From Arthrobacter sp. Soil764 (GTDB taxonomy: Bacteria > Actinomycetota > Actinomycetes > Actinomycetales > Micrococcaceae), in contig NZ_LMSI01000019.1 of NCBI RefSeq assembly GCF_001428075.1, positions 302,255 to 366,254 of the forward strand: a stretch of 64,000 nucleotides of DNA. The letters run 5' to 3'. The notes beneath the pieces are model-generated. The model saw nothing but the letters and a program-made list of their open reading frames with translations. It was not told where the DNA came from and made no database searches. Within the stretch, counting starts at the first letter, position 1, and each line of letters starts with the position of its first letter. This document shows positions 25,988-34,146 of the stretch, one piece after another. A program made the position numbers and the translations under genes.

Positions 25988-28900
25988 GCCCGAGCCGAAC
26001 CTGAGCACTGTGAACTACTCCGCGGATCCGGTCTCGAACAATGTGGTGGTCCGGCCCAGTGCGATCACGGGGACGGTGAAGATCTACAACGAGGGCGCCA
26101 GCCCGGTGCACGTCGTGATTGATTCGCAGGGCTGGTTCAGCAACGCGAACCTCCTGCCCCCGGTCACGGTGAACGGGACGGAGTCAGGGTCGCGCGGCAA
26201 GGCCTCGATGGTTTCGCACACCCTGACCGACTCGGCCAAACTCGCTATCAACCCGACCAGCGGCAACACGGTGCTGACCGGACGGCTCTTCAGTATCAGG
26301 GGTGTCGGGCAGGACATGAACGTCGCATGGCGATACAACTCGAAGTACGACCACCGCCCAACCTTGTCCATGGGCCGGCTGGAAACAGCCCTACGAACCG
26401 ATCCCGCAACGGGGAACATGATCTACACGGCCCCGGACGGTGGCTGGTACACCTTCGCGAACACTGGAGGCGTGTACGCGATGGCGCCGGAGCTGAACGC
26501 GTCCCTGACGAAAATCTCCACCACTGAGTATTGGCTGCGGTTAAACGACAGCGGGATCACCAACGTCTACCAGGACGACGGGACCAACTTCGCCCTGGTC
26601 CGGTCCGTCGATGCGAACAGCACGAACCCGAACACCGTGACCTATACATACGGCAACGGCCGGCTGACGCAGACGACCGACACCCAGGGCCGGACAGCCT
26701 CTTACGTCTACAACGACACGAGGAACCTTAACCAGCCCTCCGCGATCACGGACAACTCACTGAACCGCACCGTGAGCATCGAATACGGCGGAGGTGAGGG
26801 ACGGATGTCCAAGATCACCGACGCCACCGGCGCCATAACCACGTTCGCCTACACCAACGGGAAACTGAGCTCCTTCACCGACGGCCGCACGAACATCACC
26901 GCCCTCGCCTACGCCACGGACGGGTGGGTCAACACCATCACCTACGGGCAAGGATCAGCCGCGGCCGCGACCTGGACCTTGACGCACAACACAGACGGAA
27001 GCCTGTCCTACCTGGCCGACCCGAACAGCAAACAAACCACCTACACCCTGGACGCGAGCAAAACCCGCGTCCTGACGAGCACCGACCCGAACGGGAACAA
27101 TTCCTCGGCCACCTTTGACGGCCACGACAACCGGCTGACCATCACCAATGGTCTGGGCCAGACCACCTCCGCGGCGTACAACGCCACTAATTCCCTGACG
27201 AAGATCACCTCCCCGCTGGCCGGTTCCACGGGCACCGGCGGGGATGTGTCCTTCACCTACCCCACGGCGGTCGGGGACCCGCTGCTGAACTACCGCCCTG
27301 ACACTTCCACGACCAGTGAGGGCAACACCAGCACCATCCAGTACGACCCGAACACCAAAAACCCGTCGGCGATCCTGACCCCTGACAACCTCGGAGGCAC
27401 ACCCCGGAAGTACTACCAGGGGGACGCTGCAGGGACGATCTGTGGCGCCAAGCCCGGGTCACTATGCCGCTCCACGGACGGGAACGGCAACCAAACAACC
27501 TACAACTACGACGCGGCTGGAAACCCGGCCACGGTCGCCCCGCCCGCCCCGCTCGGGGCCACGACGTACACCTATGACGCGGCAGGCAGGGTCACCACAG
27601 CCAAGGATGGCAAGAACCAGACCGCGACCTTCACCTACGACAACAACGACCGGATCACCCAGATCCGCTACGCCGCGACTTGCGTTCCGGCGACCTGCGT
27701 CACCTACACCTATGACAACGCCGGGAACCTCACCACCAGGGTCGATGCAGCCGGCACCACCACGTACACGTGGGACGCCCAGAACCGGCCCACCGGCAAG
27801 ACCATCGGCGGGGTCACCACCACCGTCACCTACGACGGGGCATCGAACGTCCTGACTTACGTCGACCCGCTCGGGACCGTGACGTACCGGTATGACGGGG
27901 CGAATCGGCTGACTGCCCTGGCCGAACCTGGCGGCTCCTGCCCAGCCACTCTGGTGTTCCCGAACGGCACCAAATGCACGGGCTTCGACTACGACAAAGC
28001 CAACCGCCGTACCGGCACCAAATACCCTAACGGGGTCAGGAACACCACCACCTACGACGGTGCAGGCAAGATCACGGCCATCACCGCGACCAACACCGGC
28101 AACACGGTCTTGGCCAAGCGGGCCTACACCTACACCCTCAACGGTACGAAAGACGGTGCGCAGCGCAAGACCATGACCACCGACACCGGAGCGGTCACCA
28201 CCTACGGATACGACAAACTCAACCGGCTCACCTCCGCTGTCACCGGCACGGTTACCGAATTCTGGACCTACGACGCCAACAGCAACCGACTCACCGCCGC
28301 CAAGACCGGGACCGCCACCAGCTATTCCACCCACAACGCCGCGGACCAGCTCTGCTGGTACGGACCCACCAACGGGAACTGCTCCACCCCGACCACGGGA
28401 GCCACCAAGTACTCCTATGACGCGAACGGCAACTTCATCGATGGCGGCTCCGCCTCAAACCTGACCTACAACGTCTTCAACCAATTCACAGCCGGCACGA
28501 ACGGCTCCACGGTAACGAACTACACCTACGCCGGAACCCGAAACGACGAACGCCTCACCGCCGGCAGCACCTCGTTCCTGAACGGCTCTCTGGGCGTCAC
28601 CCAGCAGACCAGGACAAGCGGGACCACTTCGTTCATCCCGGACCCCGGAGGTACGCTGATCAGCATGCGCACCAGCGGCGGGGCAAGCTACTACTACACC
28701 ACCGACGCTCTCGGCTCGACCATCCTGCTCACCGACAGCGCCCAAGCCAAAGCCGCCACCTACAGCTACGACTCCTGGGGAGAAGACACCGGCACCACCG
28801 GAACCAGTGCCGCCACCAACCCCTGGACCTACGCCGGCGGCTACAACGACACCACCAGCAACCGCATCAAATTCGGAGCCCGCTACTACCACCCCGCCCG

Positions 28901-29249
28901 CGGCCGCTTCACCCAACCCGACCCCTCCGGACAAGAACAAAACCGATACGCCTATGCTCAAGCAAATCCCTGCAATATGACGGATCCGACTGGCCTGGAT
29001 GCTGCCGACGATTGCGTGCAACAAAAAATCACCAATGGCTTCTTCCGAGGCATGGCCATTGGTGCACTGGTAGGAGCCGTCATGGGTGCAGCTGCGGGCG
29101 CTTCAAGCGCAAATCCAGTCGGCGTCCTATTCGGGCTGGCAGGTGGAGCTGTGGCAGGCGCTGTTATCGGGGGTAGTCGGATGGCAATGACATCAATTGT
29201 TTATGGGAATTTTATTTGCCGCACGCCAGGGTTCGAGTGGGCGCGCTGA
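25851..29249 (+). CDS. RHS/YD-repeat protein, main part with polymorphic C-terminal tip
   Basis: Real coding begins about 25878, just after the frameshift, with G-V-G-G-L-P-A-A-S-T-N-L-A. It completes the third beta unit (V-I-D-S-Q-G-W-F), then has more than 15 YD repeats of the type Y-x-Y-D-x-x-G-[RN]-[LI]-T. The RHS core end follows: Y-A-G-G-Y-N-D, G-A-R-Y-Y-H-P-A-R-G-R-F-T-Q-P-D-P-S-G and N-R-Y-A-Y-A-Q-A-N-P. YD repeats form a beta-cage enclosing a C-terminal effector. Joined to the upstream frame the product would be about 1,489 residues. The core is C/A-rich with repeated ACC and GAC codons. The DNA becomes visibly less GC-rich after about 28950. Confidence 0.88.
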   Translation: MAGSRFRSPGVGGLPAASTNLAGVVLNVTPQNSVGVGFLRVWPADEPEPNLSTVNYSADPVSNNVVVRPSAITGTVKIYNEGASPVHVVIDSQGWFSNANLLPPVTVNGTESGSRGKASMVSHTLTDSAKLAINPTSGNTVLTGRLFSIRGVGQDMNVAWRYNSKYDHRPTLSMGRLETALRTDPATGNMIYTAPDGGWYTFANTGGVYAMAPELNASLTKISTTEYWLRLNDSGITNVYQDDGTNFALVRSVDANSTNPNTVTYTYGNGRLTQTTDTQGRTASYVYNDTRNLNQPSAITDNSLNRTVSIEYGGGEGRMSKITDATGAITTFAYTNGKLSSFTDGRTNITALAYATDGWVNTITYGQGSAAAATWTLTHNTDGSLSYLADPNSKQTTYTLDASKTRVLTSTDPNGNNSSATFDGHDNRLTITNGLGQTTSAAYNATNSLTKITSPLAGSTGTGGDVSFTYPTAVGDPLLNYRPDTSTTSEGNTSTIQYDPNTKNPSAILTPDNLGGTPRKYYQGDAAGTICGAKPGSLCRSTDGNGNQTTYNYDAAGNPATVAPPAPLGATTYTYDAAGRVTTAKDGKNQTATFTYDNNDRITQIRYAATCVPATCVTYTYDNAGNLTTRVDAAGTTTYTWDAQNRPTGKTIGGVTTTVTYDGASNVLTYVDPLGTVTYRYDGANRLTALAEPGGSCPATLVFPNGTKCTGFDYDKANRRTGTKYPNGVRNTTTYDGAGKITAITATNTGNTVLAKRAYTYTLNGTKDGAQRKTMTTDTGAVTTYGYDKLNRLTSAVTGTVTEFWTYDANSNRLTAAKTGTATSYSTHNAADQLCWYGPTNGNCSTPTTGATKYSYDANGNFIDGGSASNLTYNVFNQFTAGTNGSTVTNYTYAGTRNDERLTAGSTSFLNGSLGVTQQTRTSGTTSFIPDPGGTLISMRTSGGASYYYTTDALGSTILLTDSAQAKAATYSYDSWGEDTGTTGTSAATNPWTYAGGYNDTTSNRIKFGARYYHPARGRFTQPDPSGQEQNRYAYAQANPCNMTDPTGLDAADDCVQQKITNGFFRGMAIGALVGAVMGAAAGASSANPVGVLFGLAGGAVAGAVIGGSRMAMTSIVYGNFICRTPGFEWAR
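28993..29249 (+). other. Variable C-terminal tip of the RHS protein: glycine-zipper hydrophobic domain
   Basis: The roughly 85 residues after D-P-T-G have no catalytic motif. They form two long hydrophobic stretches dense in Gly and Ala (A-I-G-A-L-V-G-A-V-M-G-A-A-A-G and G-L-A-G-G-A-V-A-G-A-V-I-G-G), ending in a short polar tail with one Cys. Glycine zippers pack in membranes, so a membrane-inserting effector is a reasonable guess; it could equally be a decayed toxin. The position after the RHS core boundary is where polymorphic toxins change between strains. Confidence 0.55.
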
Positions 29250-29250
29250 A

Positions 29251-29754
29251 ATGCCAAACTTTTTCGATGCTGTTACTGTTCGCGCCGAGGCTCCATCCAT
29301 ACCTGTTTGGGGATTTCCTTTCCTGATGGTCCTCGCAATCTGCCTCCTCGTAGTAATTATTCTAGGCCCGGTTATGGCTACACGAACGAGGAAGTCGAAG
29401 GCGATAGCTGCGAAAGCTGGTATTGAATACAGGGGTGTTGAAGCGCATAAGTCATTCCGCGTCAATATCGAACCTGATGCTGTCACCGATCGAATTCGCT
29501 CGGTAGTTCACAGCAACGGCAGATTCAGTCGGATGGAGGAGGGGCCCATAGGACTGCGAGTCTATGTGCGGGGCAACTTTTGGACGTGGGGGGAAGTCAT
29601 AGAAGTGAGGCTTATGGAGGACGCCGAGGGCACTGTGGCGCAGGCGAGTTGTCGGCCTAGGCTGAAAACGACACTGTTTGACTACGGTCAGAACGGCAAG
29701 GATCTTGCCTTGTTTATTGAATTAGTTCAAAAGAGTCTACCGGCGCATAAGTAG
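29251..29754 (+). CDS. Candidate immunity protein for the RHS tip (one-helix membrane protein)
   Basis: The 167-residue protein starts at ATG 29251, one base after the RHS stop. Residues 21-43 form a single transmembrane helix (G-F-P-F-L-M-V-L-A-I-C-L-L-V-V-I-I-L-G-P). A cytoplasmic domain of about 120 mixed alpha/beta residues follows, with T-R-T-R-K-S-K right after the helix. No family is recognised. Position immediately behind a polymorphic tip, close coupling, membrane location and lower GC than the RHS core are the usual properties of an immunity gene, and the membrane location fits a membrane-acting tip. The assignment is by context only. Confidence 0.6.
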   Translation: MPNFFDAVTVRAEAPSIPVWGFPFLMVLAICLLVVIILGPVMATRTRKSKAIAAKAGIEYRGVEAHKSFRVNIEPDAVTDRIRSVVHSNGRFSRMEEGPIGLRVYVRGNFWTWGEVIEVRLMEDAEGTVAQASCRPRLKTTLFDYGQNGKDLALFIELVQKSLPAHK

Positions 29755-29930
29755 AAGGTGTTCGTCCACGATGATTCCTGCTGATTGCGTGAGGATTGGA
29801 AAGTTGGTTGGGCGAAGTACCAGGACTGTGCGGCTTTCGGAGTATGTGTCCTAGCATCAGTTGGCGTGTCGATCATATCTAGGAATTGAGAAACTTGGTT
29901 TCCTACCCCTTGCTGACGCCTGGATGATCG

Positions 29931-29953
29931 CCCGGTCGGAAGTGACCGGGTTT
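29931..29953 (+). terminator. Possible terminator after the immunity gene
   Basis: The stem CCCGGTC (29931-29937) pairs with GACCGGG (29944-29950) around a six-base loop and is followed by TTT. It lies 177 bp beyond the candidate immunity gene. The rest of the 408-bp gap 29755-30162 shows no gene. Confidence 0.5.
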
Positions 29954-30087
29954 GTGGCACGGCTCTCCAGGTCGGTCTGAAGTTTCCAACTCTTGTCCGG
30001 AAAACTACAGCATTTCAAGACACTGGCCCCGGGTCTCGAGAGGGCCAGCGACGGCCGCGCCAGCAGTCGGAATAGCCGCGTACCCGT

Positions 30088-30122
30088 CGTCTCGTAAAGG
30101 CGTCTCGCGGTAAATCGTCTCG
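30088..30122 (+). repeat. Three direct CGTCTCG repeats upstream of the serine recombinase
   Basis: The heptamer CGTCTCG occurs at 30088-30094, 30101-30107 and 30116-30122, with starts 13 and 15 bp apart, 41 bp before the recombinase start. The spacing, just over one helical turn, suggests a protein-binding array such as a resolvase site or operator. There is no direct evidence for either. Confidence 0.4.
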
Positions 30123-30162
30123 CCGCAGGTGCATCGGGGCTTTTTCGAGTCAGAATTGCCGT

Positions 30163-30715
30163 GTGAGGCTACTGGGTTACACCCGCGTCAGTACTTCCAG
30201 CCAAGACGCCCAGCTCCAGCTGGATGCGTTGGTCGCTGCCGGTGTGCAAAAACGCGATGTCTTCGCTGACGTGACGTCCGGAAGCAAGACGGCGATTGAG
30301 CGGCCCGGAATGAAGAGGCTCCTCGAGTATGCCGAGGAGGGTGACACCGTTGTTGTGTGGCGGGTCGACCGGCTGGGCCGGTCGCTCATCGACGTGCTGA
30401 ACACGGTGGCCCTGCTGCCCGGCCGCGGTGTTCAGGTCCTTTCCATCTCCGATGGCATCGACCCGGCAACCTCGACCGGCCGGCTAATGCTGAACATGCT
30501 CGCAACTCTTGCCGAGTATGAACGCGAGCTCATCGTCGAGCGCGTCAATGTCGGCATCGCCGCAGCACGCCAGAACGGCACACGCTTCGGCCGACCCGGC
30601 CGTCATCGCGGACAAACTCGCGATCGCCCGGGACGCCCGCGCCAAAGGCCGCACCGCCGAGGACGCTGCCCGTCTCGTTGTCTGGAGCAGCGCAACGCTC
30701 TACCGCCACCAGTAA
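30163..30715 (+). pseudogene. Frameshifted serine recombinase (resolvase/invertase family)
   Basis: The first frame (GTG 30163) has the resolvase catalytic domain: L-G-Y-T-R-V-S-T-S-S-Q with the nucleophilic Ser, D-V-T-S-G-S-K-T-A-I-E-R-P, V-W-R-V-D-R-L-G-R-S and the long E-helix L-A-E-Y-E-R-E-L-I-V-E-R. Right after R-F-G-R-P (about 30590-30600) the frame is wrong. The expected helix-turn-helix domain, V-I-A-D-K-L-A-I-A-R-D-A ... S-S-A-T-L-Y-R-H-Q, continues in the +1 frame to TAA-type stop 30715. A small indel therefore separates catalytic and DNA-binding domains, and the product is probably inactive as a recombinase. Confidence 0.85.
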
Positions 30716-31072
30716 GCCCGCGCCGCACGCCAGAGCACCACAACCTAGACCGAAAAACCACGCGCTGCTCGAAGACTCCGCTTTCCGGCCTCATTTGGCC
30801 AGCGCCCAGGTCTACTGCACCGTCCTCGCTTCGCTCGGGCTGTAAAAGCGCTTTTCTGTTTTCTGCTGCTGTCCTGCGGATCGCACGTGCCCGCTTCGCC
30901 GGGCACAGCTCCGCAATGCTCCGGCAGCACGCAAAAAACGCCCGGGGGAGAGGGCGAGCCGGTGGTCAGCACCCGCGCCCACTTTCCACCCGCTTGACAA
31001 ACATAGAAGCGTCGGGGGCGGGGCCAGGATTTCTCTCGGCCCCGCCTCCTTCCTGTTAACGTCTCTCCCGCG
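30716..31072. other. 357-bp gap between recombinase remnant and PAC2 gene
   Basis: No gene is recognised. It contains the PAC2 terminator (31017-31046) and a second small stem at about 30938-30955 (CGCCC/GGGCG) followed by six T on the minus strand. It forms the right boundary of the accessory island. Confidence 0.4.
31017..31046 (-). terminator. Hairpin downstream of the PAC2 gene
   Basis: The stem GGCGGGGCC (31017-31025) pairs with GGCCCCGCC (31038-31046), 27 bp past the PAC2 stop on the minus strand. No long U-run follows; a second stem with six T lies about 70 bp further on. Confidence 0.6.
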
Positions 31073-31978
31073 TCAGGGCCGGTCCTGGCCCCGCCGCTTC
31101 AAGTAGCGCTCAAACTCGCGGGCAATGGACTCCCCGCTGGCCTCGGGCAGGTCGGCGGTGTCCTTGGCTTCCTCCAGTTGGCGTACGTAGGCGGCAATTT
31201 CCGGGTCCTCGGTGGCCAATTCGTCCACGCCACGCTCCCAGGCGTCCGCTTCCTCCGCCAGCTCCTGGGTATCCAGCGGCACCTGCAGGAGCTCCTCGAT
31301 GCGGTGCAGGAGGGCGAGCTGTGCCTTGGGCGAGGGCGCCTGTGCCACATAGTGCGGCACCGCGGCCCACAGCGATACGGTCGGTATTCCGGCCAGCAGC
31401 GCCACCTCGGACAGGACCCCCACGATGCCCACGGGGCCTTCGTACTGTGACGCTTCCAGGTTCATGCGTTCCCGAAGCTGGGCATCATCGGATGACGTGC
31501 TGACCGGGATGGGGCGGCTGTGCGGGACATCGGCCAGCAGCGCCCCCACCAGCACCACGTAGTCCACGTTCAGAGCCTCCGCATGGACCAGCAGCTCAGC
31601 GGTGTAGGCGCGCCACTTATAGGACGGCTCGGTCCCCTGAACGAAGATCACATCCACATTGGAGTTGGGCGCGCTGGCCTTATAGATTCTCGTGGAGGGC
31701 CATTTGATCTTGCGTTCACCGGCAGCGTTCCTGCGGACGGTGGGGCGCGTAAACTGGAAGTCGTAATACTCATCGGCATCGATCGATGCCACCTTCTTGC
31801 CACCCCACAACTTGTTCAGGTACCGCAGCGAATCGCTGGCCGCTTCTCCGGCGTCGTTCCACCCCTCGAAGGCGGCAAGCATTACGGTTACGCGCTGTCC
31901 GTCAGCCACCGGCTGCAGGAACCGTTCCCGCTCGGGTCCGGCACCTTGTTCGGCGGTGTCTCCCTCGAAGCTATTCAT
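31073..31978 (-). CDS. PAC2 (proteasome assembly chaperone-like) family protein
   Basis: The 301-residue protein contains V-M-L-A-A-F-E-G-W-N-D-A-G-E-A-A, then D-A-D-E-Y-Y-D-F-Q-F-T-R-P, and G-V-L-S-E-V-A-L-L-A-G-I-P-T-V-S-L-W-A-A-V-P-H-Y-V, the hallmarks of the actinobacterial PAC2 family. The fold is shared with eukaryotic proteasome assembly chaperones, but a role in the bacterial proteasome is not demonstrated. The gene is close to the Pup-proteasome locus in many actinobacteria, as here. The C-terminal part is acidic and helical. Confidence 0.92.
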   Translation of the reverse strand: MNSFEGDTAEQGAGPERERFLQPVADGQRVTVMLAAFEGWNDAGEAASDSLRYLNKLWGGKKVASIDADEYYDFQFTRPTVRRNAAGERKIKWPSTRIYKASAPNSNVDVIFVQGTEPSYKWRAYTAELLVHAEALNVDYVVLVGALLADVPHSRPIPVSTSSDDAQLRERMNLEASQYEGPVGIVGVLSEVALLAGIPTVSLWAAVPHYVAQAPSPKAQLALLHRIEELLQVPLDTQELAEEADAWERGVDELATEDPEIAAYVRQLEEAKDTADLPEASGESIAREFERYLKRRGQDRP

Positions 31979-32129
31979 TTCTTCACCCTACGTCCAAGGT
32001 GGACACTCGCGCATGGAATGAAGCGCCGCAAAACGCCGGTAAACGGCGCAAAGTGCACCAGGCCTGCTTCATATTCGCCAAGGGCGTAGCCCACAGCCTC
32101 CGCCCAGCCCCGCCCCGTAGACTGGCTGC

Positions 32130-32861
32130 ATGCGAAATCCTGCCGCCGGTTCCCCGCTCAAAGCCGTCCTCTGGGACATGGACGGGACCATCGTGGACAC
32201 CGAGCCATACTGGATCGCCGCCGAGCATGCCTTGGTGGAAGCCCATGGCGGGACCTGGAGCCATGACCAGGCAATGCAACTGGTGGGCCAGTCACTGACG
32301 TTCTCCGCGGGCCTGCTCCAGCAGGCCGGCGTCGAGCTCGGAATCCGCGAGATCATCGATTCCCTGACGGCCCAGGTCATCAGCAGCGTCCAGCAGCAGG
32401 TGCCATGGCGACCGGGCGCCCGTGAACTCCTCGAGGAACTGCACCTGGCCGGCGTGCGCTGCGCCCTGGTCACCATGTCCGAGGGGCCGCTGGCCCGGGA
32501 AGTGGTGGCCAGCCTGCCCCGCCCCTACTTTGAAGTCCTGGTCACCGGCGACACTGTTACCCAAGGCAAGCCACACCCGGAGGCGTACCTGACCGCCGTC
32601 GAAATGCTGCAGGAACGCGACCCTGATCTCGGAATCCACCACTGCGTAGCCCTTGAGGATTCCGTCCCCGGCGTTGCCGCGGCCGTCGCCTCCGGCGTCA
32701 CCACCGTGGCTGTTCCGCACATCGTTCCATTGCCGGACGACGGCAGGTATGCGCTTTGGGACTCGCTGTCCGGCCGCGGCCTGGTAGAGCTCGAAGCCCT
32801 GCTGTTGGAGGCGGGGGCAACCCGGCCCGCCGCCGCGGCCGTCGGTGACTCCCGTGGCTGA
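32130..32861 (+). CDS. HAD superfamily phosphatase
   Basis: The 243-residue protein has motif I W-D-M-D-G-T-I-V-D-T-E, a helical cap, motif II V-T-M-S-E-G, motif III Lys in Q-G-K-P-H-P-E-A-Y and motif IV L-E-D-S-V-P-G-V-A-A-A. This is the beta-phosphoglucomutase/phosphatase subclass with a C1 cap. It hydrolyses a small phosphorylated metabolite; the substrate is unknown. The end overlaps the following M50 gene, suggesting coupling. The order PAC2/HAD/M50/trmI is common around actinobacterial proteasome loci. Confidence 0.92.
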   Translation: MRNPAAGSPLKAVLWDMDGTIVDTEPYWIAAEHALVEAHGGTWSHDQAMQLVGQSLTFSAGLLQQAGVELGIREIIDSLTAQVISSVQQQVPWRPGARELLEELHLAGVRCALVTMSEGPLAREVVASLPRPYFEVLVTGDTVTQGKPHPEAYLTAVEMLQERDPDLGIHHCVALEDSVPGVAAAVASGVTTVAVPHIVPLPDDGRYALWDSLSGRGLVELEALLLEAGATRPAAAAVGDSRG

Positions 32862-34053
32862 ACCGGGCACTCAACAGGGTACGGAACCCGGAACCCCGGC
32901 CACGACAGGGCGACGTGAAGGGATCCCGCTGGGACGCATTGCCGGCGTTCCGGTCGTTCTTGCCTACTCGTGGTTCGTGATCGCAGCCTTCACAGTCATC
33001 GCCTACGGGCCAGTTCTGGCGCGGAACAATCCCATGCTCGGCATGAGCGCCTATATCGTGGCGTTCGCGTACGCCGTCCTGCTCCTGATTTCCGTGCTGG
33101 TGCACGAACTCGCCCACGCCCTCACCGCCAAAATCTACGGATGGCCCACGCAAAAAATCGTCCTCAACCTCTGGGGCGGGCACACGCAATTCGAAAGCTT
33201 CACAGCTTCGCCCGGCCGGTCCGTACTGGTGGCGCTGGCCGGCCCGGCAGCCAATTTCTTCCTCGCCGGCGGGGCCTGGCTGCTGCTGGGCACCAACAGC
33301 CTGGGAAGTGTCGCGGAGATCCTGACCAACATCTTCATGTGGGCCAATTTCCTGATCGCCGTCTTCAACGTCCTGCCAGGCCTGCCGCTGGACGGTGGCC
33401 GCCTGGTCGAGTCCATCGTATGGAAGGCCACCGGCAGCCAGGCGAAAGGAACCGTGGCCGCCGGCTGGGGCGGGCGCATCATCGTCCTGGCGATTGCCTA
33501 CTGGTTCCTCCTTCGCCCGTACCTCGCCGGCGAGGAGCCGGACTTCAGCCTCCTCATGATCACGGTGCTGGTGGGCGGATTCCTCTGGATGGGTGCCTCT
33601 GCTTCCATCCAGCAGGGCACGCTGCGGGCACGGCTCCCACTGGTCAGCGCAGCGGGATTGTCGACGCCGGCCGTGGGCATACCTGCCAGTGGCACCGTCC
33701 GCGAGGCCCTCCGCCTGGCGGCTGCCGGAACAAAGTCCGTGGTGGTGTGCGCGCCCGACGGCCGGCCGCAGGGCGTTGTGGACCCCGGTGCGCTGGCATC
33801 GGTGCCCGGGGCAGCCGCTGATTCAACCCCCGTCACCGCTATTTCTTTTCCCCTGGCTGCCGGCGCCTATGTCCCCGAATGGTCCAAAGGGCAGGAGCTG
33901 ATCCAGTTCCTATCGCAGGTTGAGGGACGCCACTATGCAGTGGTGGACCACAACGGCGGGGTCACCGGGCTGCTGACCCAGGACGTTGTCCTGGCGGCCA
34001 TCACCGGAAAGAGGCAGCGCAACGATAAGCACCCGCAGGGGCAGAACCGGTAG
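32845..34053 (+). CDS. Site-2 protease family (M50) membrane protein with C-terminal CBS-like region
   Basis: The 402-residue protein has about six transmembrane helices. Zinc motif V-L-V-H-E-L-A-H-A-L (HExxH) lies near residue 90, and the third ligand motif L-P-G-L-P-L-D-G-G-R-L lies near residue 178 (N-x-x-P-x-x-x-L-D-G). The C-terminal ~120 residues resemble a CBS-domain pair, ending G-V-T-G-L-L-T-Q-D-V-V-L. This architecture belongs to the SpoIVFB-like group with CBS domains, which may sense nucleotides. The GTG at 32845 lies inside the HAD gene; GTG 32854 is an alternative. Confidence 0.88.
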   Translation: MTPVAEPGTQQGTEPGTPATTGRREGIPLGRIAGVPVVLAYSWFVIAAFTVIAYGPVLARNNPMLGMSAYIVAFAYAVLLLISVLVHELAHALTAKIYGWPTQKIVLNLWGGHTQFESFTASPGRSVLVALAGPAANFFLAGGAWLLLGTNSLGSVAEILTNIFMWANFLIAVFNVLPGLPLDGGRLVESIVWKATGSQAKGTVAAGWGGRIIVLAIAYWFLLRPYLAGEEPDFSLLMITVLVGGFLWMGASASIQQGTLRARLPLVSAAGLSTPAVGIPASGTVREALRLAAAGTKSVVVCAPDGRPQGVVDPGALASVPGAAADSTPVTAISFPLAAGAYVPEWSKGQELIQFLSQVEGRHYAVVDHNGGVTGLLTQDVVLAAITGKRQRNDKHPQGQNR

Positions 34054-34146
34054 AGTTACCTGCCGGTCGTGCATTGCCGCCGCAAAGCCCCGGTTTCCCT
34101 GGGACTTTGGCTGCGGCACAAAGGGTTTACAGGAGCGAGGAACATC

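Noticed and set aside
24500..29250. Complete IS110 element carrying the RHS gene
   Set aside because: The transposase remnant lacks its catalytic half and no element ends were found around the RHS gene.
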